NCBI RefSeq assembly: GCF_027938815.1
Contig: NZ_CP115913.1
Span: forward strand, 964,001-1,028,000
Length of the DNA: 64,000 bases
Direction: 5' to 3'
Source: Oceanirhabdus sp. W0125-5
Lineage (GTDB): Bacteria; Bacillota; Clostridia; Clostridiales; Clostridiaceae
Shown here piece by piece: positions 33,751-41,936 of this stretch (position 1 is its first letter; each line of letters begins with the position of its first letter). The notes below the pieces were generated by a model. It did not search any database and was not told the DNA's origin. It saw only the letters and a program-made list of their open reading frames with translations. The translations under genes were made by a program, and so were the position numbers.

Positions 33751-35043
33751 ATGTTTTGTTCTAATTATGCAAGGGTAATTATACTAGATGAAAAAGTTTT
33801 AATTTATAATGCACTATTTGGTGGAATGATAATGTTTTCTAAGGAGATTAATAAGTATATTAGAATAGAGGGAAATAGAGTTGTAGATATTGATGATAAT
33901 ATTCCTTCTGAGATTAAAAATCGCTTAGAAAAAAAGTATATTGTAAGTGATGAGGGGAATTTTGACAATAATCTTATAAATAAAAGATTTAATATTTTAA
34001 ACAATAAAGCTAAAGAAGGTGAATTAATAAAAAATCTACGTTTAACTTTAACAAAGAACTGCAATTGTTCTTGTGATTATTGCTATGTTGAACGCAAGTA
34101 TAATAATTCGCTAGCGCTTACATTTGAAGACTGTACGAAGTTTATTCGTAACGCTATAAATCTCTCAGACAGGAAGGAAATGTCGATTCGATTTTTTGGA
34201 GGGGAACCAACTTTAGAGTTTGATTTAATTCAACAGATAGTTGAGTTTGTTGAAAAAGAATATCCAGAAATTAAATTTAACTATCTATTAAATACAAACC
34301 TACAAAACATAACTAAAGATATGGTTTCTTATTTTAAAAGAAAGAAGATCAAAGCGGCTGTAAGTCTTGATAGTATCAAAAAAACTAATGATTATAATAG
34401 ACATTCGTTGGTACATGATAGTTATTATGATGAGGCTGTAAAACAAATTCGTATTTTGTCTGAAGAAGGGGTAAGTTTTGTTGTTTGTTCAGTTGTTACA
34501 AATCATTCTAGAGAATATGTTCCTCAATTTTTAGAAGAGATGAAGGATATTGGCGTCAAAAATATTTCACTTAATTTTGCTAAAATGGTTGATAAAGATA
34601 CAATGAATTTGGATAAAGATTTGGCCCAAATATTTGCAAATGCTTATAAGTATGGATTAAGAAATTCAATGAATATATCAGGCAGTTGGTTCACGCCTTT
34701 TAAAAGGCTACTAAATGGAGGCGGAAATGCTTTTTGTGGTGGACTTGGATATGAATTGGATTTGCGTCCTGATAAAAAGGTTTATACTTGTGTTGGTGAA
34801 ACTAAACCAATAGCTGATTTAAATTCCATGAATGAAGTACCAATGAATTCATTGTATTCGAGAATTGTAAATAGAGTACCTGCAAATATCGGTTCATGTA
34901 AAGGTTGTGATATTGAAGGGTTATGTGCTGGACAATGCGCATGTGATGCTGACTATGCTTCAAATAATTTCTTTGGTATAAATAATGAGGTATGTGATTT
35001 CCAAAAAGAGTTATTACGCTTGCTTATAGAATGCTCAATTTAA
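33751..35043 (+). CDS. Radical SAM/SPASM peptide maturase (430 aa)
   Basis: Radical SAM enzyme with a C-terminal SPASM domain, the class that installs thioether or carbon-carbon crosslinks in ribosomal peptides. The 4Fe-4S motif is CNCSCDYC (Cys-x3-Cys-x2-Cys), preceded by LRLTLTKN and followed by RFFGGEPTLE. The SPASM part has many Cys: FCGGLGYELD, VYTCVGE, CKGCDIEGLCAGQCACDAD and NEVCDF, enough for two auxiliary clusters. The first ~90 residues may form a peptide-recognition domain. GGGAGAT precedes an ATG at 33751, chosen over the ATG at 33736 that overlaps it. The substrate is probably the 41-residue peptide upstream. Confidence 0.92.
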   Translation: MFCSNYARVIILDEKVLIYNALFGGMIMFSKEINKYIRIEGNRVVDIDDNIPSEIKNRLEKKYIVSDEGNFDNNLINKRFNILNNKAKEGELIKNLRLTLTKNCNCSCDYCYVERKYNNSLALTFEDCTKFIRNAINLSDRKEMSIRFFGGEPTLEFDLIQQIVEFVEKEYPEIKFNYLLNTNLQNITKDMVSYFKRKKIKAAVSLDSIKKTNDYNRHSLVHDSYYDEAVKQIRILSEEGVSFVVCSVVTNHSREYVPQFLEEMKDIGVKNISLNFAKMVDKDTMNLDKDLAQIFANAYKYGLRNSMNISGSWFTPFKRLLNGGGNAFCGGLGYELDLRPDKKVYTCVGETKPIADLNSMNEVPMNSLYSRIVNRVPANIGSCKGCDIEGLCAGQCACDADYASNNFFGINNEVCDFQKELLRLLIECSI

Positions 35044-35214
35044 CAAATTTGAAAAATTCTAAGTTTGATATTTTATAATTAGTTTGTTATAAAAATTAAA
35101 TATTTAAAGATTAAAGAACAGAGTTGGTAATCAGAGAGATTTGATTATGGGCTCTATTTTACTCGGTTACATCAAATTATGGAATGTTATGCTATTTATT
35201 AATAAATAACAAAA

Positions 35215-35254
35215 AAAAGAGTCTTTGTCAAAGAAATTTGAGCAGACTCTTTTT
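35215..35254. terminator. Bidirectional terminator
   Basis: AAAAAGAGTCT pairs with AGACTCTTTTT. It lies between the convergent maturase and clpP-like genes and serves both. Confidence 0.85.
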
Positions 35255-35262
35255 GTCTAAAA

Positions 35263-35841
35263 TTAAAAATTCTCTATCTCATCATTCTTAACAATAACTT
35301 TATTAACAATTCCATATTCAACAGCTTCATTTGCAGTTAACCAATAATTTCTATCTGTATCTTGATTTACTTTTTCAAGAGGTTGACCAGTTGCTTTACT
35401 GATTATCTTATTAATTCTATCGCGTAATTTTAAAATTTGTTCTGCTTCAATATTAATATCTGTAGCTTGACCTCGGAATCCACCTAATGGTTGATGTATC
35501 ATATACCTTGTATTAGGTAGAGAATAACGATCTTCTTTGTCAGCTGCAAGATAGATTGTAATACCAGCACTTGCTACCCAACCAGTTCCAATTACTATAA
35601 CACGAGGTTTAATAAATTTTATCATATCATGAATAGTGTCTCCTGCTTCAACATGTCCTCCTTGGCTGTTAACAAACAGTTTTATTGGTTCATCTCCCAT
35701 TTCCTGTAGAGTTAAAAGTTGTGTACATACTTTTTCAGCTAAAGCTTGATTTACTTCTCCTGAAATCATGATTGTTCTTGATTTTAATAATTTTTCTAAT
35801 ACTATTTCAGAAATTTTTTGTTCTTTTTGCTCATTGCTCAT
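35263..35841 (-). CDS. clpP: ClpP-family serine protease paralogue (192 aa)
   Basis: Proteolytic subunit that degrades unfolded or tagged proteins with a Clp ATPase in the cytosol. Catalytic Ser lies in TGWVASAG, where the usual ClpP reads GQAASMG; His is in YMIHQPLGG and Asp in NQDTDRNYW. The altered active-site strand suggests the secondary ClpP paralogue found in some Bacillota rather than the housekeeping enzyme. AGGAGG lies before the ATG. No Clp ATPase gene is adjacent. The gene is convergent with the radical SAM gene and separated from it by a bidirectional terminator. Confidence 0.9.
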   Translation of the reverse strand: MSNEQKEQKISEIVLEKLLKSRTIMISGEVNQALAEKVCTQLLTLQEMGDEPIKLFVNSQGGHVEAGDTIHDMIKFIKPRVIVIGTGWVASAGITIYLAADKEDRYSLPNTRYMIHQPLGGFRGQATDINIEAEQILKLRDRINKIISKATGQPLEKVNQDTDRNYWLTANEAVEYGIVNKVIVKNDEIENF

Positions 35842-36157
35842 ATTTAAAGCCTCCTATAAACCGTTTTAAATGATAATAATATAAATGCTACCAATTATAA
35901 TTTTACCTGATTATACCATATTTTATACATTAATACATTATATCTTACTGAAAACATTAATAACATGTGGAAAACTATTGAACTTCTAACTTACAATCTA
36001 AGATTTTTTGAAAACAAATAGAATACTTGAATCTATACCAAAAAGATTTTATTATATAAATATAAAACAGTATTGATAATATATGGATGGATTATTGTAT
36101 AGTTTTAAAATAATCTATCAGAAGTACTTAATTCAGATAAGAAAGGAAGAATAACCT
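35842..36157. other. Divergent intergenic region
   Basis: It holds promoters for the clpP-like gene (minus) and the following membrane-protein gene (plus), but no individual site could be fixed with confidence. Confidence 0.35.
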
Positions 36158-36601
36158 ATGAAGATTTTAATTATATTGATGATGCTTAATAGTATATGTA
36201 TTACTATTGATTTTTCAAGATTATTGTTATCTATTTTATTAGGCTTTAAGCCGACTAATTTTGGAATATTTCTTGGACCTAGAATGTTTCCTTTTAAAGT
36301 TAAAGATATAGAAGTTAGTTTTAGTATAATTCCAATTGGAAGTTATATTCAGTTTGATCCTGATAATTTTTATAATAGTAATAAAATTAAACAACAATTT
36401 CTTCGATACTATGGTAATGTAATGGAACTAATCGCTTTATTAATAATTCATATATTTTTTAAACAGAATTATATATTAAATAAGGTAGCATTGCTTATAT
36501 TAATTGGTTTTATTATTAGTTTTAGTATAAATCTTAAAAATACTTTTAAACCACAGAATGCTTCAAATAATAGTCTAAACAATGAGGCTTTAAAAAATTA
36601 A
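36158..36601 (+). CDS. Membrane protein resembling a site-2-protease half without HExxH (147 aa)
   Basis: Small membrane protein. The order GFKPTNFGIFLGPRMFPF, then VSFSIIPIGSYIQFD, matches the segment of M50 site-2 proteases that follows the zinc motif and ends in PLGGYV. Where those enzymes have HExxH, this protein reads IDFSRL, so zinc-dependent catalysis is not expected. A further pair of hydrophobic helices lies at the C-terminal side (MELIALLIIHIFF; VALLILIGFIISFSI). It is preceded by a modest AAGGAAG site and followed by a terminator. Likely a catalytically dead relative; the role is unknown. Confidence 0.6.
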   Translation: MKILIILMMLNSICITIDFSRLLLSILLGFKPTNFGIFLGPRMFPFKVKDIEVSFSIIPIGSYIQFDPDNFYNSNKIKQQFLRYYGNVMELIALLIIHIFFKQNYILNKVALLILIGFIISFSINLKNTFKPQNASNNSLNNEALKN

Positions 36602-36647
36602 TTATCTATATTATGTATATTAGTAGTATGAACAAGTTATTGATTTG

Positions 36648-36690
36648 AAAATACGGAGTTATATTTTAGTAATAGACACCGTATTTTTTA
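36648..36690 (+). terminator. Intrinsic terminator
   Basis: AAAATACGG pairs with CCGTATTTT, with more pairing inside, followed by T residues. Confidence 0.7.
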
Positions 36691-36730
36691 TTTAGCTTTA
36701 TTAATAATTATTTCATGAAAGGAAAAATAT

Positions 36731-37738
36731 ATGGCGAATTTATCTTATAAGTTAAACTTTGAAAAGTTGTTTAAAAAGCTTTCAATGGGAAGCTTGAAAA
36801 AAGAACCACAACAGGTTTTTGGCGGGTTAATGAATGAAATGTATAAAGTGGTAACAGAAAAAGGGGAGTATGCAGTTAAGGCTTTAAATCCACAAATAAT
36901 GCAAAGAAAAACTGCTATGAATAACCATATATTTGCTGATCATGTAACTAGAATAGCCTATAATAGAGGGATTAATACTATTCCTGCAATAGAGGTTAAT
37001 GGTAAGAGTATTCATGAGGTGGATGGACAATATTACCTTATATTTCCTTGGTTTAATGGAAAGGCATTAGATAAAAATACAGTAGATATTAACAAATGTA
37101 AGTTAATTGGGGAGATGTTGGCTAAAATTCACAATTTGGATTTTTCTTCAATATCAATAAGCAATGAAAATAATTTTACTGTAACAGTTACTGATTGGAA
37201 CATGTATGCTGAAAAAGGAAATAAGGAAAATTTATTATGGGGTAATGAGCTTTATGAAAAAGCAGATACATTATATCAAATAGAGAAGCGAGCAAATAGT
37301 GCATTCAAAAAAGTTACAAATAATTTAGTCATTAGTCATAGAGATTTGGATCCTAAGAATGTTTTGTGGGATCAAGATGGTATTCCAATGATTATTGATT
37401 GGGATGCTGCGGGGTATGTAAATCCATCTGTGGAATTATTAGAGGTTGCTCTGTACTGGTCAGGTGGTGAAAGTGAAACTCCTGATAAAGAGGCATTTTG
37501 TGCTGTTATTGATTCTTATATTAATAAGGTCGGAGCTATTGAGGATAATTTAGAAGATGTTTTATATTCAATATTTAAGGGAAAATTAGAGTGGCTTAAA
37601 TATAACATTAACAGGTCACTAAGAATAGAATGCAGTAGTGATGAGGAACAGAAATTAGGGACAAAAGAGGTTGTTGAAACAATACAATCAATTTTCGGGT
37701 ATTCAAAGTTAATTCCTGTTTTATTAGAGTGGTTATAG
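36731..37738 (+). CDS. APH-family phosphotransferase (335 aa)
   Basis: Kinase of the aminoglycoside/choline phosphotransferase fold. The N-lobe has VFGGLMNEMYKV and the lysine in EYAVKAL; the C-lobe has the catalytic loop ISHRDLDPKNVLW and the metal-binding Asp in PMIIDWDAAGYV. The substrate could be an aminoglycoside, another antibiotic, choline or a sugar; the sequence does not decide. GAAAGGA lies before the ATG. A 19-codon frame (37755-37814) with its own AAAGGGG site follows before the terminator and may be chance. Confidence 0.85.
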   Translation: MANLSYKLNFEKLFKKLSMGSLKKEPQQVFGGLMNEMYKVVTEKGEYAVKALNPQIMQRKTAMNNHIFADHVTRIAYNRGINTIPAIEVNGKSIHEVDGQYYLIFPWFNGKALDKNTVDINKCKLIGEMLAKIHNLDFSSISISNENNFTVTVTDWNMYAEKGNKENLLWGNELYEKADTLYQIEKRANSAFKKVTNNLVISHRDLDPKNVLWDQDGIPMIIDWDAAGYVNPSVELLEVALYWSGGESETPDKEAFCAVIDSYINKVGAIEDNLEDVLYSIFKGKLEWLKYNINRSLRIECSSDEEQKLGTKEVVETIQSIFGYSKLIPVLLEWL

Positions 37739-37823
37739 AGTAAAGGGGATAAGAATGGATATAGTTGCGGTTAGGATAATTAGTTTGTTTTTACTAGCAG
37801 GGGATATTTTATAATAAATTATT

Positions 37824-37871
37824 AAAAGTCATGGAATTTAGGTGAAAACACCTTAATTTCCATGACTTTTT
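37824..37871. terminator. Bidirectional terminator
   Basis: AAAAGTCATGGAA...GGTG pairs with CACC...TTTCCATGACTTTT. It lies between convergent genes. Confidence 0.88.
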
Positions 37872-37905
37872 AATACTTTCAGATAATGTATATTACAGTT
37901 ATAAA

Positions 37906-38394
37906 TTATTTCAAAATCTTTTCCATATTAACACTGAATGGCTCAAAACCAGCTTTCTCATATAATGAAATTGCAGTCTTATTGTATCCAAAAACATGGA
38001 GAACAATTTTATCAACATCAAGTTCTAAAGCTTTATTATCTATTAATGACATTGCTTTTTTTCCATAACCTTTTCCTTGATACTCATCAAATATTCTGAT
38101 TGAAGCTATAAGAAGTTCTTTTATACCGTTATTATCTCTTGTAAGAAACCAAAGAGTTCCTACTTTTGTATTATTCTTTGTTTCGGTAATACTGTATAAG
38201 TAATTATTTTCAGAATTTAACCCATTAGAGAGGTAGGTCTCAAATGTTTTGTTTGACTTGTCATAAGCTTCTTCTAGTGGTGCGTTAAATACTTTGTGTA
38301 GCTCTTTAGCATAACTCTCTTTTTCATAACTAGAGAATTCCTTGAATTCATCTTCAGTCATTTTAAGAAATTCAATTATTTTCCCATCCATCAT
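37906..38394 (-). CDS. GNAT-family N-acetyltransferase (162 aa)
   Basis: Acetyl-CoA-dependent acetyltransferase. The acetyl-CoA loop is visible as DEYQGKGYGKKAM, preceded by the strand ELLIASIRIF and followed by VDKIVLHVFGYNKTAISLYEKAGF, the typical GNAT close. Substrate unknown (small molecule or protein amine). The ATG at 38394 has AAGGGG upstream on the minus strand. It stands alone, convergent with the APH-type kinase across a shared terminator. Confidence 0.88.
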   Translation of the reverse strand: MMDGKIIEFLKMTEDEFKEFSSYEKESYAKELHKVFNAPLEEAYDKSNKTFETYLSNGLNSENNYLYSITETKNNTKVGTLWFLTRDNNGIKELLIASIRIFDEYQGKGYGKKAMSLIDNKALELDVDKIVLHVFGYNKTAISLYEKAGFEPFSVNMEKILK

Positions 38395-38574
38395 ATCAAT
38401 CCCCTTTTATATTTTAAAATGAGTATAACATATGAAGTCATTTTATTCAAATTAAGTTAAAATATACTAAAATATTATTTGTTTTTAATAGAAAGTTTTT
38501 AATTGGTGCATATACTGAATAAAGAGATGATTTTAGCACATAAGCTTAAAAAGTGATGAATAGGAGGAGTGAAT

Positions 38575-38700
38575 ATGTTCTTATTACCATTATTTGCATT
38601 GTTCGCAATAGGAAGGGGATTCAGAGGTTATAGACCGTATCCTTATTACTATTATTATAATCAGCCATACTACCAAAACTACTGTAGACGATGTAGATAA
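38575..38700 (+). CDS. Small Tyr/Arg-rich protein (41 aa)
   Basis: Short frame with a strong ribosome site (AGGAGGAG at 38562-38569). A hydrophobic start (MFLLPLFALFAIGRG) is followed by RGYRPYPYYYYYNQPYYQNY and a CRRCR end. Similar Tyr-rich mini-proteins occur in spore-forming clostridia, but I cannot assign a family. Followed by a terminator. The hydrophobic start could anchor it in the membrane with the Tyr-rich tail outside or in a spore layer; this is speculation. Confidence 0.6.
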   Translation: MFLLPLFALFAIGRGFRGYRPYPYYYYYNQPYYQNYCRRCR

Positions 38701-38756
38701 GAGACTTGCTTTCTTAACCGAAGATAAGAGTACATGAGATATAATAAACCATATTA

Positions 38757-38805
38757 AAAGCCATGAATTTTTAGGTTATAAATACCTGAAGCTTCATGGT
38801 TTTTT
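38757..38805 (+). terminator. Intrinsic terminator
   Basis: AAGCCATGAA pairs with TTCATGGTT and an internal AGGT/ACCT stem strengthens it; six T follow. Confidence 0.8.
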
Positions 38806-38891
38806 GTATGAGTAATCTCAAGATAGAGGTCTATTGTAAGAGATAAAAAAATAAGATTATAAACATTTTATTGAAAATTTTCAAATAATTG

Positions 38892-38922
38892 TTGACTTGT
38901 ACCTTAAGTACACCTTTATAAT
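38892..38922 (+). promoter_or_regulatory. MerR-type promoter and operator
   Basis: -35 TTGACT (38892-38897), a long 19-bp spacer and -10 TATAAT (38917-38922). The spacer holds the perfect dyad TGTAC-CTTAA-GTACA (38898-38912). Overlong spacers with a central dyad are the hallmark of MerR-controlled promoters. Confidence 0.85.
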
Positions 38923-39024
38923 AAAGATATATTATTTAATTGTTTATAAACAAATTAATTAGTAAGTTTATACTCATTTTTAGTTGAATCTAGTCATAAC
39001 TCAATAAAAAATAGAGGTGTTAAT

Positions 39025-39726
39025 ATGAATGTAAAGAGTGTATCGGAAAAGACTGGACTTACAAGAAGGGCTATAAAATATTATGAAAAAGAAGGTCTTA
39101 TAAATCCAAAGAAGAATGAAGAGAACAACTATAGAGAATTTACAAATGAGGATATAACAAAGCTAAATCTAATCGCAGCACTTAGAATGCTTGATATTCC
39201 TATACCTAATATTAAAGAAGTAATTCAAGGTGAAAAACCTTTAAATATAATTATGAAAAAAACTCTCAATGATATTGAAAAAAATATTCAGGAATTACAA
39301 AAAAATAAAAGTATAATTAATCATTTGCTAGATAAAAGCATAGGGGATATTTATGAAATGAGTAGTGAAGTAAAGAACTTAAGAGAGACATTAGAATACT
39401 CAACTAAAATGAAAAAACAATACATCTATGAGGAATTTATGAGGATTTTCCCAGGAGCATACGGGGAGGTTTTAGCTTTGATATATGAGCCTTTTCTTAA
39501 TGTGAGAGTAGATACTGAAGAGAAAAAAAGTGCATGGATTAAATTGATTGAAGATCTAGATGCAGATAGTATAATAGATGAAAATCATCCTTACTTGAAG
39601 TTGAGTGAAGACTTTAAGGTCTACAGTGAAGTAATTAATACTATAAGAACTGATGTTGAATCTGAACTTGGTATAGAAGTTGATGATTATATGATGGATG
39701 TTTTGGAGGTTGATAATAATGAATAA
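39025..39726 (+). CDS. MerR-family transcription regulator (233 aa)
   Basis: Winged-helix regulator with the MerR N-terminus VSEKTGLTRRAIKYYEKEGLI and NNYREFTNEDI, a dimerising coiled coil (MKKTLNDIEKNIQELQKNK) and a ~100-residue C-terminal part that may bind an effector. A MerR-type promoter with a 19-bp spacer lies upstream, so it probably controls itself. The next gene, a CPBP protease, starts inside its last codons, so the two form an operon. The inducer is unknown; no Cys metal site is visible. Confidence 0.9.
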   Translation: MNVKSVSEKTGLTRRAIKYYEKEGLINPKKNEENNYREFTNEDITKLNLIAALRMLDIPIPNIKEVIQGEKPLNIIMKKTLNDIEKNIQELQKNKSIINHLLDKSIGDIYEMSSEVKNLRETLEYSTKMKKQYIYEEFMRIFPGAYGEVLALIYEPFLNVRVDTEEKKSAWIKLIEDLDADSIIDENHPYLKLSEDFKVYSEVINTIRTDVESELGIEVDDYMMDVLEVDNNE

Positions 39727-40396
39727 AAGTAAAAATAACGTTCAGTTTTTAAGAAAAACAATACACGATGGGATATTTCAATTGTTTGTGTTTACTGCTA
39801 TTCCTTTGGTAGTATATTTACTTAGATATAGAAAAATCGATGGTTTTACAGAGCATATTGGGTTATATATGCCTGATAATTTGATGAGTTTTGTAATAGT
39901 TTTTCTTTTAATGCGCACTATGTCAAGACTAATAAAAAAAATAAGTAGATGTTTATTATCTCCAAGTTCTCTTAAAAACTATTCCAATAATGGTTTTATC
40001 ATGTCATTTAAAGAACAAGGATTTTGTGAAACTACAATTCTTTCACTGATATTTATGGCAGTTATAACTACTGGTTTATCAGAAGAAATATTATTTAGGG
40101 GTTTTATTACAAAAGGTTTAATTGCAAGTTTAGGTTTTCTTGTTGGTAATATAGTTCAATCAGTTATCTTTGCTTTGCCACATGCTGTTCCTCAGTATAT
40201 GGAAAATAAAGATTTTAAAGCAGCTCTCTTTGAATTTATTCGTGTGTTTATTATGGCCTTTGTTATGGGGTGGCTAATGGTATTTATATGTAATGGAAGT
40301 ATTCTTCCATTATGGATTAGTCATGGTGTGGGGAATGTGATAGGATTCTATAAAGGTGCTTTTGGGAAAGAGCAAGATAAGATTTTAGAAGTGTAA
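39719..40396 (+). CDS. CPBP-family intramembrane metalloprotease (225 aa)
   Basis: Polytopic membrane protein of the Rce1/CPBP family. The conserved EE-x3-R motif is in GLSEEILFRGFI; the later histidines are in IFALPHAVPQY and PLWISHGVGNVIGF. Members cleave prenylated or peptide substrates in the membrane and often serve in bacteriocin maturation or immunity. The frame is open from 39698, but GGAGG at 39705-39709 points to the ATG at 39719, overlapping the merR stop by eight bases. Controlled with the MerR gene. Confidence 0.88.
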   Translation: MNKSKNNVQFLRKTIHDGIFQLFVFTAIPLVVYLLRYRKIDGFTEHIGLYMPDNLMSFVIVFLLMRTMSRLIKKISRCLLSPSSLKNYSNNGFIMSFKEQGFCETTILSLIFMAVITTGLSEEILFRGFITKGLIASLGFLVGNIVQSVIFALPHAVPQYMENKDFKAALFEFIRVFIMAFVMGWLMVFICNGSILPLWISHGVGNVIGFYKGAFGKEQDKILEV

Positions 40397-40444
40397 TTAA
40401 GAAATGTTTATAATATTGTGCTTTTCTTATTTTAGTTACGATTG

Positions 40445-40640
40445 TTGCTGGGGAAGGAGTGGTAGTGAACTACCCTCCACTTACTCACGCTGAAGTGGGG
40501 GCTTCTTGGTGTATCCAAGAACTTTTCCTGCTTCACAGATTTCGCAATCTACTTTCTCCACAGGCTATCCCCGTAAGACCTACGGTTCTTATTTTTTAGG
40601 CTATTTCTAATAACCCTTGCTTCAAGATATTCCTACTGGC
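40445..40640 (-). ncRNA. Probable TnpB omega RNA
   Basis: The 3' end of tnpB and the following ~150 nt on the minus strand contain the stems CCGTAGGTCTTACGG, AGATTGCGAAATCT and TTCTTGGATACACCAAGAA and the terminal CCCCCACTT/AAGTGGAGG hairpin. This is the position and layout of omega RNA, whose guide would begin just past the element end. Inferred from TnpB biology; boundaries approximate. Confidence 0.5.
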
Positions 40641-41693
40641 ATTTATATCTCTATCATGAATGCTATCGCATTTAGTACATTTCCATTCTCTTATATGCAG
40701 TGGCATTTCATCTAAAACATGACCACAATTATTGCATGTTTTAGATGATGGATACCATCTATTTATTTTATGAATTTTTCTTCCATACCATTTTGCCTTA
40801 TAATCTAGAATAGTAACAAATTTATACCAACTTACATCTGAAATACTTTGAGCTAATTTATCATTCTTCATCATATTTTTAACTGATAAATCTTCAAGAA
40901 TTATAACTTGATTATCGCTTATAATTCTTTTAGATAGCTTATGGATGAAGTCTAATCTTTGATTAGATATACGTTCATGTAGTCTAGCAACCTTTATTCT
41001 TTGCTTATTCCAATTGTTACTGCCTTTTTCTTTACTACTTAATTTTCTTTGTTCCTTTGCCAATTTATCTAATGACTTTTTTAGATACTTAGGATTTTGA
41101 ATCTTTTCACCATTTGATAATATTGCAAAATGACATAACCCTAAGTCTATACCAACATTCCCCGATACTTTTTTTAATGGCTCTATCTTTGTTTCAACAC
41201 ATATAGATACAAAATATTTACCACTTGATGTTTTAGAAACAGTAGCGTTTATTACTCTACCTTCAAAATATCTATGAATTTTTGCATTAACATATTTCAA
41301 TTTAGGCAGTTTTATTTTATCTTTTTTTATTTCAATATTGTTATTCACAAAATTACTTGTATATGTTTTATAGTTGTCTCTTTTACTTTTGAATTTTGGT
41401 CTGTCGGCTCTACCTTCAAAGAAATTTTTGAATGCAGCATCAAGATTTCTTAGTGACATCTGCAGTGATGTACTATCAACTTCTTTAAGCCATACAAGTT
41501 CTTTTTTCATACTTGGTAATTGATTTTGTTGTTCTGTATATTTCATACATCTTTTTTCAGCTTTATATATTTCATTCCTTTGGTTTAAGAAATGATTATA
41601 TACATATCTTGAACAACCAAAAGATTTTTCAATAATCTTTATTTGATTTTCATTTGGATATATTCTGAATTTATATGCTTTGTTGATTTTCAC
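40596..41693 (-). CDS. tnpB: TnpB RNA-guided nuclease, IS605 OrfB family (365 aa)
   Basis: RNA-guided DNA nuclease ancestral to Cas12. The N-terminus KAYKFRIYPNENQIKIIEKSFG is typical. RuvC residues: Asp in NVGIDLGLCHFA, Glu in VIILEDLSVKNM and Asp in HDRDINASRN. The zinc knuckle is CNNCGH...CTKC. The frame extends to a TTG at 41723, but AAAGGTG (41702-41708) fits a GTG at 41693. Full length with all catalytic residues, so probably active. It cuts sites from which the element has left, favouring its retention. Confidence 0.93.
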   Translation of the reverse strand: MKINKAYKFRIYPNENQIKIIEKSFGCSRYVYNHFLNQRNEIYKAEKRCMKYTEQQNQLPSMKKELVWLKEVDSTSLQMSLRNLDAAFKNFFEGRADRPKFKSKRDNYKTYTSNFVNNNIEIKKDKIKLPKLKYVNAKIHRYFEGRVINATVSKTSSGKYFVSICVETKIEPLKKVSGNVGIDLGLCHFAILSNGEKIQNPKYLKKSLDKLAKEQRKLSSKEKGSNNWNKQRIKVARLHERISNQRLDFIHKLSKRIISDNQVIILEDLSVKNMMKNDKLAQSISDVSWYKFVTILDYKAKWYGRKIHKINRWYPSSKTCNNCGHVLDEMPLHIREWKCTKCDSIHDRDINASRNILKQGLLEIA

Positions 41694-41868
41694 TGCTTTC
41701 AACACCTTTACTTTTGAATACAATACTAATGAATCTGAAGAACATTCATTCTTATTATTTCACGTTTATACTTTTTTATCCATGTAAAAGTATTAAGATT
41801 ACGCATTCATCTCCCACTTATAGAAGATGGGAGACTTCTGCTAGTTACGTTAAAAAAACAGGATTAGA

Positions 41869-41909
41869 TTTAAACCTAGACAAGTGTATGCCTAGGTTTA
41901 AATTTGATT
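41869..41909. terminator. Terminator between tnpB element and anti-sigma gene
   Basis: TTTAAACCTAG pairs with CTAGGTTTAAA. On the minus strand it is followed by seven T after a short gap and would end the sigma/anti-sigma transcript. Confidence 0.75.
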
Positions 41910-41936
41910 TATACAATATTTTTAAGTTTACTATAC

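Larger units (their letters stand above)
40440..41850 (-). mobile_element. IS605-type element carrying tnpB only (approximate ends)
   Basis: The single tnpB gene is flanked on its upstream side by a hairpin (TCTCCCA/TGGGAGA around 41810-41840) and on its downstream side by structured sequence including CCCCCACTT/AAGTGGAGG (about 40470-40500), as in IS200/IS605 elements. No tnpA was found, so movement would need help from elsewhere. Exact ends and target motif were not fixed. Confidence 0.7.

Noticed and set aside
37755..37814. 19-codon frame after the APH kinase gene
   Set aside because: It has an AAAGGGG site but is too short and without family support to call.
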